A stretch of DNA of 64,000 nt. Origin: CAYLLN01 sp964384375 (GTDB taxonomy: Bacteria; Planctomycetota; Planctomycetia; Pirellulales; Pirellulaceae). Positions 25,004 to 34,876 of this stretch are shown here, piece by piece. Made by a program: the position numbers and the translations under genes. The stretch lies in contig CAYLLN010000006.1 of assembly GCA_964384375.1 (NCBI GenBank), positions 62,001 to 126,000 on the forward strand, read 5' to 3'. The notes under the pieces were generated by a model. It was given only the letters and a program-made list of their open reading frames with translations. It was not told the DNA's origin and searched no databases. Numbering within the stretch: position 1 is the stretch's first letter; each line of letters opens with the position of its first letter.

Positions 25004-27292
25004 TTACTGCACGAACTCATAGCCGAGCAGCGCGTTGAACCCGGTTCCATCGACGCCACTGCCGAGCACGCGGTAGTACTCGTCGGTGATGTTCTCCAGA
25101 ATCAGGCTCACGCGGTGGTTGCAGCATTTGCCCAGCGTGGTGCCGCAGCGAATGTTGAGCGTCGCGTAGCCGTCGGTGCCACCGACCGGGAACCGACTGT
25201 CGGTGAGATTGACGGGGTTATAGCGCTCCTGACGGTTCACGAGCCAGGTGAAGACGTCGAAGTAGCTCCGCTGGCACTCGTCGCGCAACCGCAGGCCGAG
25301 CACGCCCTGGGTCGGCGGAATCCGTGAATACGGAACCTGGTCGGTGATATCTTTGCCGAATGTGTACGCGAAGTTGCCGTACACCGACCAAGTGTCGTCG
25401 AGCAAGTACTCACCGGCGACTTCGGTGCCGTTCAGATAGGCATCGTGGTTGTCGAGGAAGACGTTCCCGGCTCCGTCCACATCGCGAGCGATGTAATTGT
25501 CGATCGTCATCCACCACTCATAAATGGCGAGCCTTAGCCGCTCGCCGTCGTACTTGGTGCCGACTTCGTACGTGAAGCTGTTTTCGGGCTGCACGCCGAG
25601 GCTGCCAAGCTGCGGATTCGACTGGGCGTTTTGCAGGAACGTATTGTTCGCGGTCAGGTCGTCGATCGTCGGGGCGCGATAGCCCTCGTAGTAGCCACCG
25701 ACAATGTTCCACTGGTCGGTCAGGTGATACGTGAGACCAAGGCTCGCAATCCAGTCCTGATAGGTTCGTTCAAAGAAGATCGGGGTCGCAACGTTGTTGA
25801 TCGTAAAGATCGGCGTCCCTTGCAGGTTGCTGTTCTCGTAGCGAACCCCCGCCAGCGCATCGAGCCGCTGCGTGAGGGGGACGTTCCACTGCGCAAAAAC
25901 ACCGGCACGGTCGGAGAGGGAATCGTCGGGATACTGCGGAGCCCGGGGCGTGATGGCTCCGTTGTTCGGATTGACGCTGAAGCGGAAGGCGTCGATGTCT
26001 TCGTAGTAGTAGTCGGCCCCATAGGTCAGCACGCCCAGGCCGTCGTCGCTCCGGTCGCGGGCAAAGACAAAACTCGCGCCGAGCATGTCGTCGTCGAACT
26101 CGCCAATGTCGGTCCGCGTCGGCGTGCGAATCTCGCGGCTCCCTTCCTTGGTGAACGAGTACGACGTCGTGAAACTGAACAAGTCGAAGAGCGGGTTCTC
26201 GTTGTAGGCATATCCCTGCCAGCGGATGTAAGTGAGGTCACGCTGCTGCGGGTCGAAGAACGTCGGCCGCGGCGCGTTCACCGGGGGGCCAAGCACGAAC
26301 GGCGGAAAGCGGTCGCTGCGGGGCAAATCCTGCTGCTCGAAGTGCTGCAGGGCAACCGTGACCATCTGGTCCTCGCCCACCATCCGGTTGTATTTCACGT
26401 CGCCGGCATACTGTTCGTAGTTGGTAAAGGGCTGGCGTCCGCGACCGCCGCCGATATCCAGGTCGTCGTTGTCCAGGTAGCTCGCTCCGGCAAAGACGCC
26501 GCTGCCGCCGACCCAGCCTTCAACATTGGCCCGGCTGTACGAGCCGAGGTCGGACGACGAGAAATACTGCCGAAACTCGCCGCCGCCATAGTTGCCGCGG
26601 AAGGGATCGGCCCCGCGGGTGACGATGTTGATTACGCCGCCGATCGCGTCGCTGCCGTAGGCCACCGAGCCCGCGCCACGAATGACTTCGATCCGCTCGA
26701 CCTGGCCTGGATCGACCGTATTGAAATACTGGTTCGGCCCGGCACGTAGCACGGCATTATTGAGTCGCACGCCATCGACGAGCACGAGCACCTGCTGTCC
26801 GGTCACGCCGCGGAGGAAGACCGAAGCCTGGCCGCGGCCGGTTGCTTGCATCAGTACGCCGACCTCGTACTGCAGTGCCCGAAACATGTCCGGGGCCATC
26901 TTCTCGCGGAGCAGCTCTTGATCGACGATCGTCGAGTTGTTCGGGAAATCAAAGATCGACTGCTCGCCCCGAATTGCGCTGTTGAGGCCGCCGATGTCCT
27001 GCGACGAGCCGCCGAGAATCTGGTCGGCAAGCGAAGGGAAGGGGATTGGAGTGCCGTAGCCCCCCGTCCCATCGACCAGTCCCGGATCAAACGTTTCGCC
27101 AGCAGGAGGACGCACTTCGACTTCGGGAAGCGTCCCTTCCGGCGGCTGTGCCTGAGCGACTTCGATCGCCTCAAGGTAGTCGTCGGAGAGTGAGGCGGTG
27201 ACGACGTCTTGGGCGTACACGTGTGCCGAGCAGAGGCAGCAAACCGACGCGGCGAAGGCCAGTGCGCAGCGGGAGGCACGGGTGGCAAGCAT
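25004..27292 (-). CDS. TonB-dependent outer-membrane receptor, probably for heme
   Basis: 762 residues. A signal peptide ends near VYAQ; the plug domain contains VLVDGVRLNNAVLRAG and VERIEVIRGAGSVAYGSDAI, and the rest is a beta-barrel ending in YEFVQ. Around residue 550 GYRAPTIDDL, then NPQLG and PENSFTYEVG resemble the FRAP/NPNL box of heme receptors. The neighbours HemP and TonB support heme or hemoprotein uptake; colicin-type or cobalamin receptors are alternatives. ATG 27292 is used because the signal peptide begins there. Confidence 0.85.
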   Translation of the reverse strand: MLATRASRCALAFAASVCCLCSAHVYAQDVVTASLSDDYLEAIEVAQAQPPEGTLPEVEVRPPAGETFDPGLVDGTGGYGTPIPFPSLADQILGGSSQDIGGLNSAIRGEQSIFDFPNNSTIVDQELLREKMAPDMFRALQYEVGVLMQATGRGQASVFLRGVTGQQVLVLVDGVRLNNAVLRAGPNQYFNTVDPGQVERIEVIRGAGSVAYGSDAIGGVINIVTRGADPFRGNYGGGEFRQYFSSSDLGSYSRANVEGWVGGSGVFAGASYLDNDDLDIGGGRGRQPFTNYEQYAGDVKYNRMVGEDQMVTVALQHFEQQDLPRSDRFPPFVLGPPVNAPRPTFFDPQQRDLTYIRWQGYAYNENPLFDLFSFTTSYSFTKEGSREIRTPTRTDIGEFDDDMLGASFVFARDRSDDGLGVLTYGADYYYEDIDAFRFSVNPNNGAITPRAPQYPDDSLSDRAGVFAQWNVPLTQRLDALAGVRYENSNLQGTPIFTINNVATPIFFERTYQDWIASLGLTYHLTDQWNIVGGYYEGYRAPTIDDLTANNTFLQNAQSNPQLGSLGVQPENSFTYEVGTKYDGERLRLAIYEWWMTIDNYIARDVDGAGNVFLDNHDAYLNGTEVAGEYLLDDTWSVYGNFAYTFGKDITDQVPYSRIPPTQGVLGLRLRDECQRSYFDVFTWLVNRQERYNPVNLTDSRFPVGGTDGYATLNIRCGTTLGKCCNHRVSLILENITDEYYRVLGSGVDGTGFNALLGYEFVQ

Positions 27293-27607
27293 GGTGGACG
27301 ATCTCCATGGCGCGCACCACCGGCGACATGGCATGGGGCTAGTCCACGGGTGCAACGTGTGTTGGTCGTATCGGAACCTGCCTGCGGCAGCTTGAAAGCG
27401 GGATTTGCCGTCCGCAAGGTTTAAAGCGCGAGGGCAATCTGGATGGCGAAATCGCAGGCGCGGGTGTCGCGCCAATCGCATGATCTGGCGGGCGGACCAT
27501 CTCCCAGGGGCGATCTTCGAGCGGGCCTGAGAATTGCTTCCGTGGGCAGGTTTCGCCAGCTATTCACCCGCTAGCAGCCGCACACCTTGCCAAGACCGCC
27601 AAGCGTG
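27293..27607. other. Divergent region between receptor and hemP
   Basis: About 315 bases without a supported gene, expected to hold promoters for both directions. I looked for a Fur-type box (GATAATGATAATCATTATC) and for a cobalamin riboswitch core (GCCACTG) on the receptor strand and saw neither. Confidence 0.4.
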
Positions 27608-27793
27608 ATGACCACCGACGAGCCGAAATTCGAGACGAACGATTCGCCCCCTTCCCAGCCCGCTGATCGTCCGCCCTCCACATTCACGAGCGACGAGCTA
27701 TTTCGCGGCAGTCGGGAGATCTGGATCGAGCACGCGGGCGAAATGTATCGCCTGCGGATTACCTCGCGGGGAAAGCTGATTCTGACGAAGTAG
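27608..27793 (+). CDS. hemP: Hemin uptake protein HemP-like
   Basis: 61 residues. The C-terminal half, LFRGSREIWIEHAGEMYRL and then RITSRGKLILTK, carries the HemP pattern (LFxGxRxxxIxHxGxxYxLRxTxxGKLILTK) that defines this family of small proteins from heme-uptake operons. The first 30 residues are Pro/Ser/Glu-rich. ATG 27608 is chosen. It is on the opposite strand from the receptor and converges with tonB. In proteobacteria HemP can act as a regulator of the heme receptor gene; whether that holds here is unknown. Confidence 0.8.
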   Translation: MTTDEPKFETNDSPPSQPADRPPSTFTSDELFRGSREIWIEHAGEMYRLRITSRGKLILTK

Positions 27794-27812
27794 CCGATTT
27801 GTTTATGGGCGG

Positions 27813-28598
27813 CTAGCGGAGGCGGAATCGCACCGGCAGCGTCTCTTCGGTCGCGACCGGTGCCCCGTTCCGCATAGCTGGCTCGCCACGCCAGGTGCTA
27901 ACCGCGGCAATAGCCTCAGCATCGAGCACGTCGTAGCCGCTCGATCGTGCGACGGTCGCTTTCGTGACATGCCCCCGCTCGTCGATCTGCAGGGTAAGCA
28001 AAACGGTTCCTTCCCAGCCGCGCTGTTGCGCAAGAAGCGGGTAGTTCGGCGGACGATTACCGGCGAACTTGGGCGGCTTAGTCGCATCGGTTCCAGGGGT
28101 TTGCGGCAGCATCGCCACCGAAGCGACGGAAGGGGGCGGCGTGGCGAGCGGGCGACGCTGGTGCGGTCGAGCCGAGGGCGTTTCAGGAGCTGGCGGCACC
28201 GAGTCGTGCGTCTGCCGCGGCGAGTCACTGACCTGGCCGGCAACTTGTTCCTGCGTGGCGGTTTCAACGACGGGCAGCGGCATCTCGGCCGACGACGTTG
28301 CGACCATCCGTCGATGCTCGACAACCGCCTCTGTGGGCGTGATTTGCACCGGCTCGACGATGACAATCGATTCCGGCTCGGGTGTCGGTTGAGCAATCGA
28401 CCAGGCCGACTCGATGTTGATCGACTGCCGCTGGCCGGCGAACAGGGGCGACTCGACTGGCAGTTGCCGAATGAGCCACTGCGGCACCGCGACGACCGCG
28501 GCGAAGGCCGTTCCATGGACTGCCAGCGACGCAAACACCGAAAGCACCGCACGAGTGCGGTGAATGGCGGCAGCGGGGCTGGTCTTGATCAAATCCAC
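27813..28598 (-). CDS. tonB: Energy transducer TonB
   Basis: 261 residues: short cytoplasmic N-terminus, one transmembrane helix (about 17-38), a Pro/Glu-rich periplasmic linker, and a C-terminal TonB domain (about 175-261) with NYPLLAQQRGWEGTVLL and RSSGYDVLDAEAI. It couples the proton-motive force to TonB-dependent receptors and sits upstream of one on the same strand. The start is GTG 28598, with no strong ribosome-binding site. ExbB and ExbD are not in the window. Confidence 0.9.
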   Translation of the reverse strand: MDLIKTSPAAAIHRTRAVLSVFASLAVHGTAFAAVVAVPQWLIRQLPVESPLFAGQRQSINIESAWSIAQPTPEPESIVIVEPVQITPTEAVVEHRRMVATSSAEMPLPVVETATQEQVAGQVSDSPRQTHDSVPPAPETPSARPHQRRPLATPPPSVASVAMLPQTPGTDATKPPKFAGNRPPNYPLLAQQRGWEGTVLLTLQIDERGHVTKATVARSSGYDVLDAEAIAAVSTWRGEPAMRNGAPVATEETLPVRFRLR

Positions 28599-28693
28599 GG
28601 GTAACGGTCGTCATCGGGTCTGCATGCGGCCTTCACTCGGCTCACCTACTAGCATATTCGTCCACGCGGCTCGATCCAAGCAACCTATGCGAG

Positions 28694-29428
28694 TCATTTT
28701 CGGGTACTCCGGGCGGTCAGTCGCCTGTTGACGGAAGGGCTTTTAAGTTCCCGCAGAGCATCCTTCCCAACCCAGCGCGACGTAGCATCACTAGATGTCG
28801 CCAGACGCTCGGCGACGGCGATGGCGGCGGCATTGAGGTGCTGGCTTCGCTTGCCGACTGCTCGCAGAGCCATGTTTACGGCCTTCTTCACGAAGTTCCG
28901 CTCGTCCGTGGCGGCCCGTTCGACGAGCGCGAGGCCCTCGGCAAACGGTTCGTCGCTCGACTGTTTGTCATGAACGGTCAGCCCCCACAGTAAGGCAAAT
29001 GCCGCTCGTTTGATGAACTCTTCCTTTCGGCCCGCCCACTTCACAACCTTGTTCCATGCGTGCGGCGTCCGGTCGAAGAGGTGAAAGCAGGCCGTATCGC
29101 AGATCGCCCAGCTATCGAACTCCTTGCACCAGCGGTCCATCTGAGTGAGCGTCACCTTTGCCGGATCATCGACCATCGTTGCGAGCATCCGCGCTTCATA
29201 GACGTCGGTCTGCCACAGTGCCTCGGCCAGTTCATGGCGCTGCTCGTCATGCTCCTTACGGATCTGCTTGGCCAGCTTTTGTAGGTCGCCCACCGAAACG
29301 CCAACCGCGTTGTCCGACGGGATCGCATACCGGGCCATGCCGTCGCGGACTTTCTTCGTTCCTTTCCGTCGCAATTGGGCAACGATCGTGGCGGCGGTCT
29401 CTTTGACAGGCGATTGGGACGTAGTCAT
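28694..29428 (-). CDS. DNA alkylation repair (AlkD-like) HEAT-repeat protein
   Basis: 244 residues of helical repeats. GVSVGDLQKLAKQI, ARMLATMVDDP, WDxWD-like CKEFDSWAICDTAC and KRAAFALLWGL match the AlkD/AlkC-like DNA glycosylase family, which excises N3- and N7-alkylpurines. The DSW motif corresponds to the conserved Asp and Trp of the active cleft. It has no linked repair genes. Confidence 0.75.
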   Translation of the reverse strand: MTTSQSPVKETAATIVAQLRRKGTKKVRDGMARYAIPSDNAVGVSVGDLQKLAKQIRKEHDEQRHELAEALWQTDVYEARMLATMVDDPAKVTLTQMDRWCKEFDSWAICDTACFHLFDRTPHAWNKVVKWAGRKEEFIKRAAFALLWGLTVHDKQSSDEPFAEGLALVERAATDERNFVKKAVNMALRAVGKRSQHLNAAAIAVAERLATSSDATSRWVGKDALRELKSPSVNRRLTARSTRK

Positions 29429-29585
29429 GGGTATTCGATGTGCTAGCAGCGGAATGGTCCGGTACGGAATCTACCAAACGGGGGACGGATCATCATGGCT
29501 TTGGCAAACTTTGCCGATAGTAACGATTGCAACGCCTGCGTGGAATTTGCCGCGCGGGCTAGCCTTACGATGAGCGGAACGTGCC

Positions 29586-31157
29586 ATGAACGATGTCTGG
29601 AAGCCTCGCTGGTTAGCCGCCGCGGTCTTGGCATCGGGTCTGGCCGGTGGTCCCCTCGTTGCGCAGCCTCCGCTGAACGCTCCGGTTCCGCCCGGTGAAT
29701 CCTTCGTCGATGCCACGTTCCAGCCGCCGGCCGACTACGCGCCGCCCGGTTTCCAGCCTCGCGGTTTTCAGGACGCTCCCGGCGTGCCAGAGTATTCGGA
29801 TTCCTACCGTGAGTCCGATCCGATTCCCGAATACATCTACGACCCTAGCTACTACGACGCCTACGACGCCGAGATTCATCAGCTTGCCGACTATGCTCCG
29901 CCGGGCTACGAGACGCGCGACTATCAAAGCGCTCCTGGCGATCCGGAGTATCGGCGCATCACGCCGCCTGTGCGCGTGACGCAGGAGGAACGCGAGAAGT
30001 TCGTGGTCGGCGGCATCGTTCCCGGCTCGTTCCTGGCGCCCGGCACGAATACGTCGTTCCGGCTGCGTGGCTTTGTGCGGCTGGCGGCTCTCTACGACCT
30101 GGAGCCGATCGGCCTGCGCGATGCGTTTGTGCCCAACACGATCCCCGTGCCGCAGACCGAGGGGGAAAACTTCAACATGAGCGGACGCATCAGCCGCTTT
30201 GGTATTGAATCGTGGACGCCGACCGACTGGTGCGAGCGAACGATCCACACGTTCATCGAAGGGGACTTCTTCAACGGCCCCGATCAGGCGGCTGGCGGCG
30301 GCGGCAACCCGTTTCGTCTGCGGCATGCATTTTTTGACGTCGGCTGGTTTCGCTTCGGCCAGCAAAACACTGTCTTCATGGACGGCACGCTCTGGCCCAG
30401 CCTCGTCGATTTCCAAGGCCCCAACGGTTGGACCAACCAACGGCAACCGTCGGGCCGCATCACGGTGCCGCTGACCGAACGTCTATTCTGGGCGTCGAGT
30501 ATGGAGCGACCCTTCTCGAACATCACGACCAATGGCCTTGGCGACCAGGTGCAGGACGTCCCCGACTTCGCCACACACCTTCGCTTCGAAGGGGACCTCG
30601 GCCACCTGCAACTGGCCGGCATCGTCCGAACGCTGGGCTATCGTCCCAACGGTGGCGATGTCGAGCGACTCACAGGCTCGGGGCTCAGCGCCCATGCGGT
30701 GTTTCACCCCTGGGCGATTTTGCTCGGCACCAATCCGGTGACGGACGACGATCCGTCGGGCCTCACCCGCAGCCGCATTTTGCTGCAAGGGACATGGGGA
30801 CCGGGCGTGGGTCGCTACATCAACGACCTTTCCGGCCAGGGGCTCGACGGGCAGGTCGATCCGATCACGGGCGAGTTCGATACCGTCGTCGCGGGAGGCT
30901 GGAACGCGAGCTACGAGCACTGGTTCAACGAGCGATGGCTCTCGAACGTGACGTATTCGCAGGTCAACGTCGATAACAACGCCAACCAGCCTGGCACGAC
31001 CTATGACTCGGCCCAATACATTGCCGTCAGCCTGTGGTGGATTCCGGTGACGCGCCTCTCGCTGGGCGTCGAGTACATCTGGGGCGAGCGCGAAAACCTC
31101 AGCGGTCAATCGGCCACGGCCCAGCGAATCCACGGGCTGGCCCAGTACAACTTCTAG
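29586..31157 (+). CDS. DcaP-like outer-membrane porin
   Basis: 523 residues. A signal peptide (cleaved near VAQ, residue 27) is followed by a Pro/Tyr-rich segment (about 28-130) with repeats of ADYAPPG and QxAPGxPEY. From about 135 a beta-barrel starts with the DcaP-like FRLRGFVRLAALYD; the C-terminus ends in Phe (AQYNF), the usual outer-membrane assembly signal. DcaP porins import dicarboxylates and similar anions. The first gene of a plus-strand transport set. Confidence 0.75.
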   Translation: MNDVWKPRWLAAAVLASGLAGGPLVAQPPLNAPVPPGESFVDATFQPPADYAPPGFQPRGFQDAPGVPEYSDSYRESDPIPEYIYDPSYYDAYDAEIHQLADYAPPGYETRDYQSAPGDPEYRRITPPVRVTQEEREKFVVGGIVPGSFLAPGTNTSFRLRGFVRLAALYDLEPIGLRDAFVPNTIPVPQTEGENFNMSGRISRFGIESWTPTDWCERTIHTFIEGDFFNGPDQAAGGGGNPFRLRHAFFDVGWFRFGQQNTVFMDGTLWPSLVDFQGPNGWTNQRQPSGRITVPLTERLFWASSMERPFSNITTNGLGDQVQDVPDFATHLRFEGDLGHLQLAGIVRTLGYRPNGGDVERLTGSGLSAHAVFHPWAILLGTNPVTDDDPSGLTRSRILLQGTWGPGVGRYINDLSGQGLDGQVDPITGEFDTVVAGGWNASYEHWFNERWLSNVTYSQVNVDNNANQPGTTYDSAQYIAVSLWWIPVTRLSLGVEYIWGERENLSGQSATAQRIHGLAQYNF

Positions 31158-31296
31158 CCGCGGCGTCTTTTGCCCCCTGCGTGCCGCTGGTATGAGCGGG
31201 CCGTCCCGTCTATAACTCAGCGTCGCGAATGGTACGCTTTCGGGCGCTTCGCTACAGGCGAGTTCTTTCGGCGATTCTCCGGTTCGATTCGTTTCC

Positions 31297-33177
31297 ATGA
31301 CCCTGGAACTAGGCATCGTCCTGGGACTTCTGGCCGCCGCCATCGTGATGTTCGCGATCAACCGTCCGCGTATGGACGCAGTCGCGCTCATCATGCTCAC
31401 GCTCCTTCCGTTCGTAGGCACAATCACCGGCAAGCCGGTCGTCAGCATGGGCGAGGCTCTCGCCGGCTTTGCGGATGCCAACGTCGTGCTCATCGCCGCT
31501 CTGTTCGTCATTGGCGATGGCCTCGTGCGGACCGGCGTCGCTCGCGGCCTGGGGGACTGGCTCATTACCACCGCCGGCAGCAGCGAGACGCGCCTGCTGG
31601 TGCTGCTGATGACGGTCGTTTGCGCCCTGGGCGCGACGATGAGTTCGACCGCCGTCACGGCCATCTTCATCCCCGTCGTCCTGCGTATCGCTCAGACGAC
31701 CGGCAGTTCCCCCGGTCGCCTGATGATGCCGCTGAGCATGGCGGCCCTGATCAGCGGCATGACGACGCTCGTCGCGACGGCTCCGAATCTCGTCGTCAAC
31801 AGCGAACTGTCGAGCTTTTTGGAGCGAGCCGGAGTGAAGGACGCGTCGGGCTTCCACTTCTTCAGCTTCACGCCGTTCGGCGTGCCGATCCTGATTCTCG
31901 GCATCGGCTACATGCTCTTTGCTCGCCGCTGGCTTCCTGCCGGCAACGGGCTTGCGGAAGACAAATCGGGCCGGCCTAGCCTGGCCCAGTGGGTCGAGAA
32001 ATATCGTCTGGCGGAGCGCGAGCAGCGAGTCTGCCTGACCGAGGATTCGCCGCTGGCCGGCAAAACCGTCGCGGAAGTCCGCCTGAAAGACACATCGGGC
32101 GCCCGCGTCGTCGCCATCGAGAGAAAGGGCCGGCTTATCCAGCCGACGAGCGGAACGGTGCTGGAGGCTGGCGACGTCCTGCTCGTCGATTTCACCGCTC
32201 CCGAAGCCAATGCCGCGGCTCTGCGCCAGCAATACAAACTGCTCCAACTTCCGCTCTCCGGCGGCTATTTCACCGACCATGCCCAGGAAATTGGCATGGC
32301 CGAGGTGATCGTGCCGGCCGATTCCGATCTGATCGGCAAGTCGCTCGCTGAATCGGCATTGCGTGACCGGACGGGCCTGACTGCCATTGGCCTTCGCCGC
32401 GGCAGCATGGCCCACGAGCACGGCTTTGAGCACGAATCGCTCAGACTGGGCGACACGCTGCTCCTCATCGGCCCCTGGAAGGCGATTCACCGGCTTCAGT
32501 CGCAAGGGCAAGGTGTCGTGCTCCTCGATCTGCCGACGGAACACGACGACGTGCTCCCCGTGACGGGCAAAGCGCCCCACGCGCTTGCATGCTTGGCCCT
32601 CGTCGTGGGATTGATGGTCAGCGGCCTGGTTCCCAACGTCCAAGCCGCCCTCCTCGGCTGCCTGCTGATGGGGGCGTTCGGCTGCGTGAATTTGACAAGT
32701 GCGTATCGCTCGATTGACTGGAAGACGATCGTGCTGATTGTCGGCATGCTGCCGTTCTCGCTCGCCCTCCAACGGACCGGCGGCGTAGACCTGGCGTCCG
32801 AGGGGCTGATGGCCGTTACCAGTGGCCTGGGTCCGCGCGGTATCCTTGCGGCGCTCTTCATTATTACGGCATTGCTCGGCATGTTCATTTCCAACACGGC
32901 CACGGCGGTTCTCATGGCTCCGGTAGCACTTGCCGTCGCCAAGGAGTTGCAGGTTTCGCCATACCCCTTTGCGATGATTGTTGCCCTGGCCGCCTCGACC
33001 GCCTTCATGACGCCGGTTTCGTCGCCGGTCAACACGCTCGTCGTCACGCCGGGCAACTACACGTTCGGCGACTTCATCAAAATCGGCGTGCCGTTTTCTA
33101 TCCTCGTGCTCGTCGTCTCGGTCCTTCTTGTGCCGATCCTGCTGCCGCTCGACTTCCCTGCCTCGCCGTCACCCTAG
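31297..33177 (+). CDS. SLC13-family permease with TrkA-C domains
   Basis: 626 residues, about 11 transmembrane helices, with two soluble TrkA-C (RCK_C) domains between them at about 235-430 (TSGARVVAIERKGR and TGLTAIGLRRGS). The helices contain STAVTAIFIPVVLRIA and SNTATAVLMAPVALAVA, the paired S-N/S-T-A-T motifs of DASS/SLC13 transporters of sulfate, dicarboxylates or citrate. The TrkA-C domains usually regulate by binding ligand. ATG 31297 begins the first helix. The following AbgT gene starts 10 bases later. Confidence 0.85.
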   Translation: MTLELGIVLGLLAAAIVMFAINRPRMDAVALIMLTLLPFVGTITGKPVVSMGEALAGFADANVVLIAALFVIGDGLVRTGVARGLGDWLITTAGSSETRLLVLLMTVVCALGATMSSTAVTAIFIPVVLRIAQTTGSSPGRLMMPLSMAALISGMTTLVATAPNLVVNSELSSFLERAGVKDASGFHFFSFTPFGVPILILGIGYMLFARRWLPAGNGLAEDKSGRPSLAQWVEKYRLAEREQRVCLTEDSPLAGKTVAEVRLKDTSGARVVAIERKGRLIQPTSGTVLEAGDVLLVDFTAPEANAAALRQQYKLLQLPLSGGYFTDHAQEIGMAEVIVPADSDLIGKSLAESALRDRTGLTAIGLRRGSMAHEHGFEHESLRLGDTLLLIGPWKAIHRLQSQGQGVVLLDLPTEHDDVLPVTGKAPHALACLALVVGLMVSGLVPNVQAALLGCLLMGAFGCVNLTSAYRSIDWKTIVLIVGMLPFSLALQRTGGVDLASEGLMAVTSGLGPRGILAALFIITALLGMFISNTATAVLMAPVALAVAKELQVSPYPFAMIVALAASTAFMTPVSSPVNTLVVTPGNYTFGDFIKIGVPFSILVLVVSVLLVPILLPLDFPASPSP

Positions 33178-33187
33178 GAACGACTCC

Positions 33188-34840
33188 ATGAGTGCGCCCA
33201 GTGCCGCCCCGAAAACCGTGATGCAGCGGATTCTGGACGTGGTCGAGAAGGTGGGGAATATGGTTCCCCACCCCGTGCTTATCTTCCTGGCGCTGATCGC
33301 GATCGTGATCGTACTTTCGCAGGTGCTGCACATGGCCGGGGCGAGCGTCACGCAGGAGGTGATTGTCCCGGTGGACACGAAGCACAAACCGGGGGACGAG
33401 TTCGACCCGACCGAGTATGACACGGGGATCGCGGTCGATTATCACGCCCTCAACGAAAAGGACTATAAGATCGAAGAGCGGAAAATCACCGCTCGCAGCC
33501 TCATCAGCAGCGACGGCATCCGCTTTATCTACTCGTCGCTGATTCCCAGCTTCATGGGATTCACCGCGGTTGGCCTGATGATCGTGGCGATGGTCGGCGC
33601 AGGCGTGGCCGAAGAATCGGGCCTCGTCAAAACGCTCATTCGCAAGCTCGTCATTATCTCGCCGCCGTGGGCACTCACGTACATCCTGGCCTTCGTCGGC
33701 ATCCTTTCCAGCATTGCCGCCGATGCCGGGTATTTGGTGCTGATTCCGCTCGCGGGCATCGCGTTCATCAGCGTCGGGCGGCATCCCATCGCCGGCTTGG
33801 CTCTCGGCTTCGCGGCGGTGGCTGGGGCATTCACCGTCAACATGCTCATTAAGCCGCTCGATGCCGTGCTGGTCGAGTTCACGAACGACGCGATCCATCT
33901 GGTGGACCCGAATCTTTCCATCGGCTTGGCGTCCAATCTCTGGTTCTCGATCGCTTCGGTCATCGTTTTGACATTCGTGATCGCGTTCATCACTGAGCGG
34001 CTGATCGAGCCACGACTGGGTAAATACGTGCCCGAGAAATCGCCGGAGGACAAGAAGAAAGCTGACGGCAAGCCGGCGGAAGAAGGGGGCGCGCTGTCGG
34101 CCGACGAATCGCGGGGCCTCCTCTACGCCGGCATTGGCCTCGTCGCCGTGATGATCGTCTTCGCGTTGCTTACCCTCCCGGCCGGTGCGCCCCTACGAGG
34201 CGAAGGAGGCGAATTGATCGGCAACTCGCCGTTCATGAACGGCCTGATCGCGATGATCATGGTCATCTTCCTGGTGACCGGCGCCGCCTACGGCTACGGG
34301 GCCAAGACCTACGGCAACCTGACCGACATCATCAAGGCGATGGAAAAGGCACTTTCCAGCCTGGGGGGGCTGGTGCTCTTGTTCCTGGTGCTGAGCCAGT
34401 TCATCGCCTACTTCAACTACACGAACATGGGGACAATCCTCGCGCTCTCATTGTCGGGCGCGCTGAAGGCGGCAAACTTTCCGCCACTCGTACTGCTTCT
34501 GGCGTTCATTGTCGTGGTCGCCCTGCTCGACCTCTTGATCACTGGAGCGATTGCGAAGTGGGCCTTGTTCGCACCGATCTTTGTGCCGCTGCTCATGAAC
34601 CTGAATGTCGATCCCGAAGCAGTCCTCGCGGCCTATCGCATCGCCGATTCGCCGATCAACTCGATCACGCCGCTCAATGCCTACTTCGCCCTCGTCGTCG
34701 GCTTCTGCCAGCGATACGACAAGAACGCGGGGGTCGGTACGGTGGTGTCGCTGATGCTGCCGTATGTCGTGATCACGTTCGTTATTTGGACCATCCTCTT
34801 CGTCATCTGGCATCTGGCCGGCCTCCCCTGGGGCCTGTAG
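33188..34840 (+). CDS. AbgT-family transporter
   Basis: 550 residues with about 11-13 membrane helices. KVGNMVPHPVLIFLALI near the N-terminus, SSIAADAGYLVLIPLAG and GNSPFMNGLIAMIM are typical of the AbgT family, whose members import p-aminobenzoyl-glutamate (AbgT) or export sulfonamides (MtrF, YdaH). A soluble insert at about 70-110 is larger than in the second copy. ATG 33188 is used, 10 bases after the SLC13 gene stop. A paralogue is encoded on the minus strand at 38541-40091. Confidence 0.88.
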   Translation: MSAPSAAPKTVMQRILDVVEKVGNMVPHPVLIFLALIAIVIVLSQVLHMAGASVTQEVIVPVDTKHKPGDEFDPTEYDTGIAVDYHALNEKDYKIEERKITARSLISSDGIRFIYSSLIPSFMGFTAVGLMIVAMVGAGVAEESGLVKTLIRKLVIISPPWALTYILAFVGILSSIAADAGYLVLIPLAGIAFISVGRHPIAGLALGFAAVAGAFTVNMLIKPLDAVLVEFTNDAIHLVDPNLSIGLASNLWFSIASVIVLTFVIAFITERLIEPRLGKYVPEKSPEDKKKADGKPAEEGGALSADESRGLLYAGIGLVAVMIVFALLTLPAGAPLRGEGGELIGNSPFMNGLIAMIMVIFLVTGAAYGYGAKTYGNLTDIIKAMEKALSSLGGLVLLFLVLSQFIAYFNYTNMGTILALSLSGALKAANFPPLVLLLAFIVVVALLDLLITGAIAKWALFAPIFVPLLMNLNVDPEAVLAAYRIADSPINSITPLNAYFALVVGFCQRYDKNAGVGTVVSLMLPYVVITFVIWTILFVIWHLAGLPWGL

Positions 34841-34876
34841 TGCCGAGTGAATTCCCGAATCGAAAGGAACATAACC

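Noticed and set aside
25631..26749. 372-residue plus-strand frame opposite the TonB receptor
   Set aside because: The receptor motifs on the minus strand are unambiguous; the plus frame has no recognisable domain.
27293..27500. Possible cobalamin riboswitch ahead of the TonB receptor
   Set aside because: The conserved core GCCACTG and the paired B12-box elements are absent.
31270..31290. T-loop-like GGTTCGATTCG, possible tRNA
   Set aside because: No matching acceptor or anticodon stems around it, and it abuts the SLC13 start.
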